NCBI GenBank assembly: GCA_964468725.1
Contig: CAYXVU010000326.1
Span: 1-5,341, forward strand
Source of the DNA: CAYXVU01 sp964468725
GTDB lineage: Bacteria > Acidobacteriota > Blastocatellia > UBA7656
DNA: 5,341 nucleotides
Direction of reading: 5' to 3'
The notes under the pieces are model-generated. The model ran no database searches. It saw nothing but the letters and a program-made list of their open reading frames with translations, and was not told where the DNA came from. Position 1 is the first letter of the stretch. Every line of letters begins with the position of its first letter. This document shows positions 5,274-5,341 of this stretch, piece by piece. The position numbers and the translations under genes were made by a program.

Positions 5274-5341
5274 TCCCGCCTTCTCAGTCAGACCGCTAAA
5301 GTTGTGAGTTAGCATACAAGAAACCTGTTGCGTAATAAGGC
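5274..5341. other. Short tail after the regulator
   Basis: No gene or clear terminator is visible in these 68 bases. The first ten, TCCCGCCTTC, repeat a sequence found at 4532-4541 on the other side of the regulator. GCCTT (5278-5282) and AAGGC (5337-5341) are complementary, but the window ends there. Confidence 0.5.

Noticed and set aside
1..5341. CRISPR array, tRNA or rRNA genes, complete insertion sequence
   Set aside because: I saw no regularly spaced repeats, no cloverleaf-like sequence, no rRNA-like segment and no transposase frame in the window.

Overview
The window looks like a bacterial chromosomal segment of moderately high GC: a hand count of one row inside the protease gene gives 34/60 G+C. 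All four protein genes belong to families that are common in Acidobacteriota and other soil or aquatic phyla. I lean towards Acidobacteriota, perhaps Blastocatellia, but this rests only on the family combination (DUF1573 exported protein, S41 C-terminal protease, CI-type HTH regulator) and the overall style. There is no rRNA, tRNA or clade marker here to settle it.

Layout. Positions 1-2397 are leftward. A GC-rich hairpin (10-48) lies past the end of a DUF1573 exported protein gene (65-1150). An 89-base gap separates this gene from a DAO-family FAD-dependent oxidoreductase (1240-2397). A compact 145-base divergent region (2398-2542) carries a plausible promoter for each direction, and a small dyad overlaps the rightward -35. 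The rightward gene (2543-4216) encodes a membrane-anchored or exported S41 C-terminal processing protease with a complete Ser-Lys-Gln catalytic set. I see no sign that the three genes share a pathway. The DUF1573 protein and the protease should both act outside the cytoplasm, and the oxidoreductase should act inside it.

Right of 4216 the character changes. Base composition becomes more A+T rich, and a stretch of roughly 450-500 bases without a gene follows. It holds a 162-base unit bounded by imperfect inverted repeats (4310-4471), a 13-base palindrome, and a strong hairpin with 14-base arms (4552-4617). Then comes a short regulator gene (best start 4728, stop 5273). It encodes an N-terminal CI-type helix-turn-helix followed by a segment that reads like a ribbon-helix-helix, with no LexA-type peptidase domain. 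The start of this gene is ambiguous: a perfect Shine-Dalgarno is placed for a 33-codon out-of-frame leader, while an extended -10 promoter would make a shorter message.

The first 4.2 kb is ordinary housekeeping or accessory content. The region from 4217 onward is the part worth a second look, as a possible acquired or degenerate mobile segment with its own regulator.
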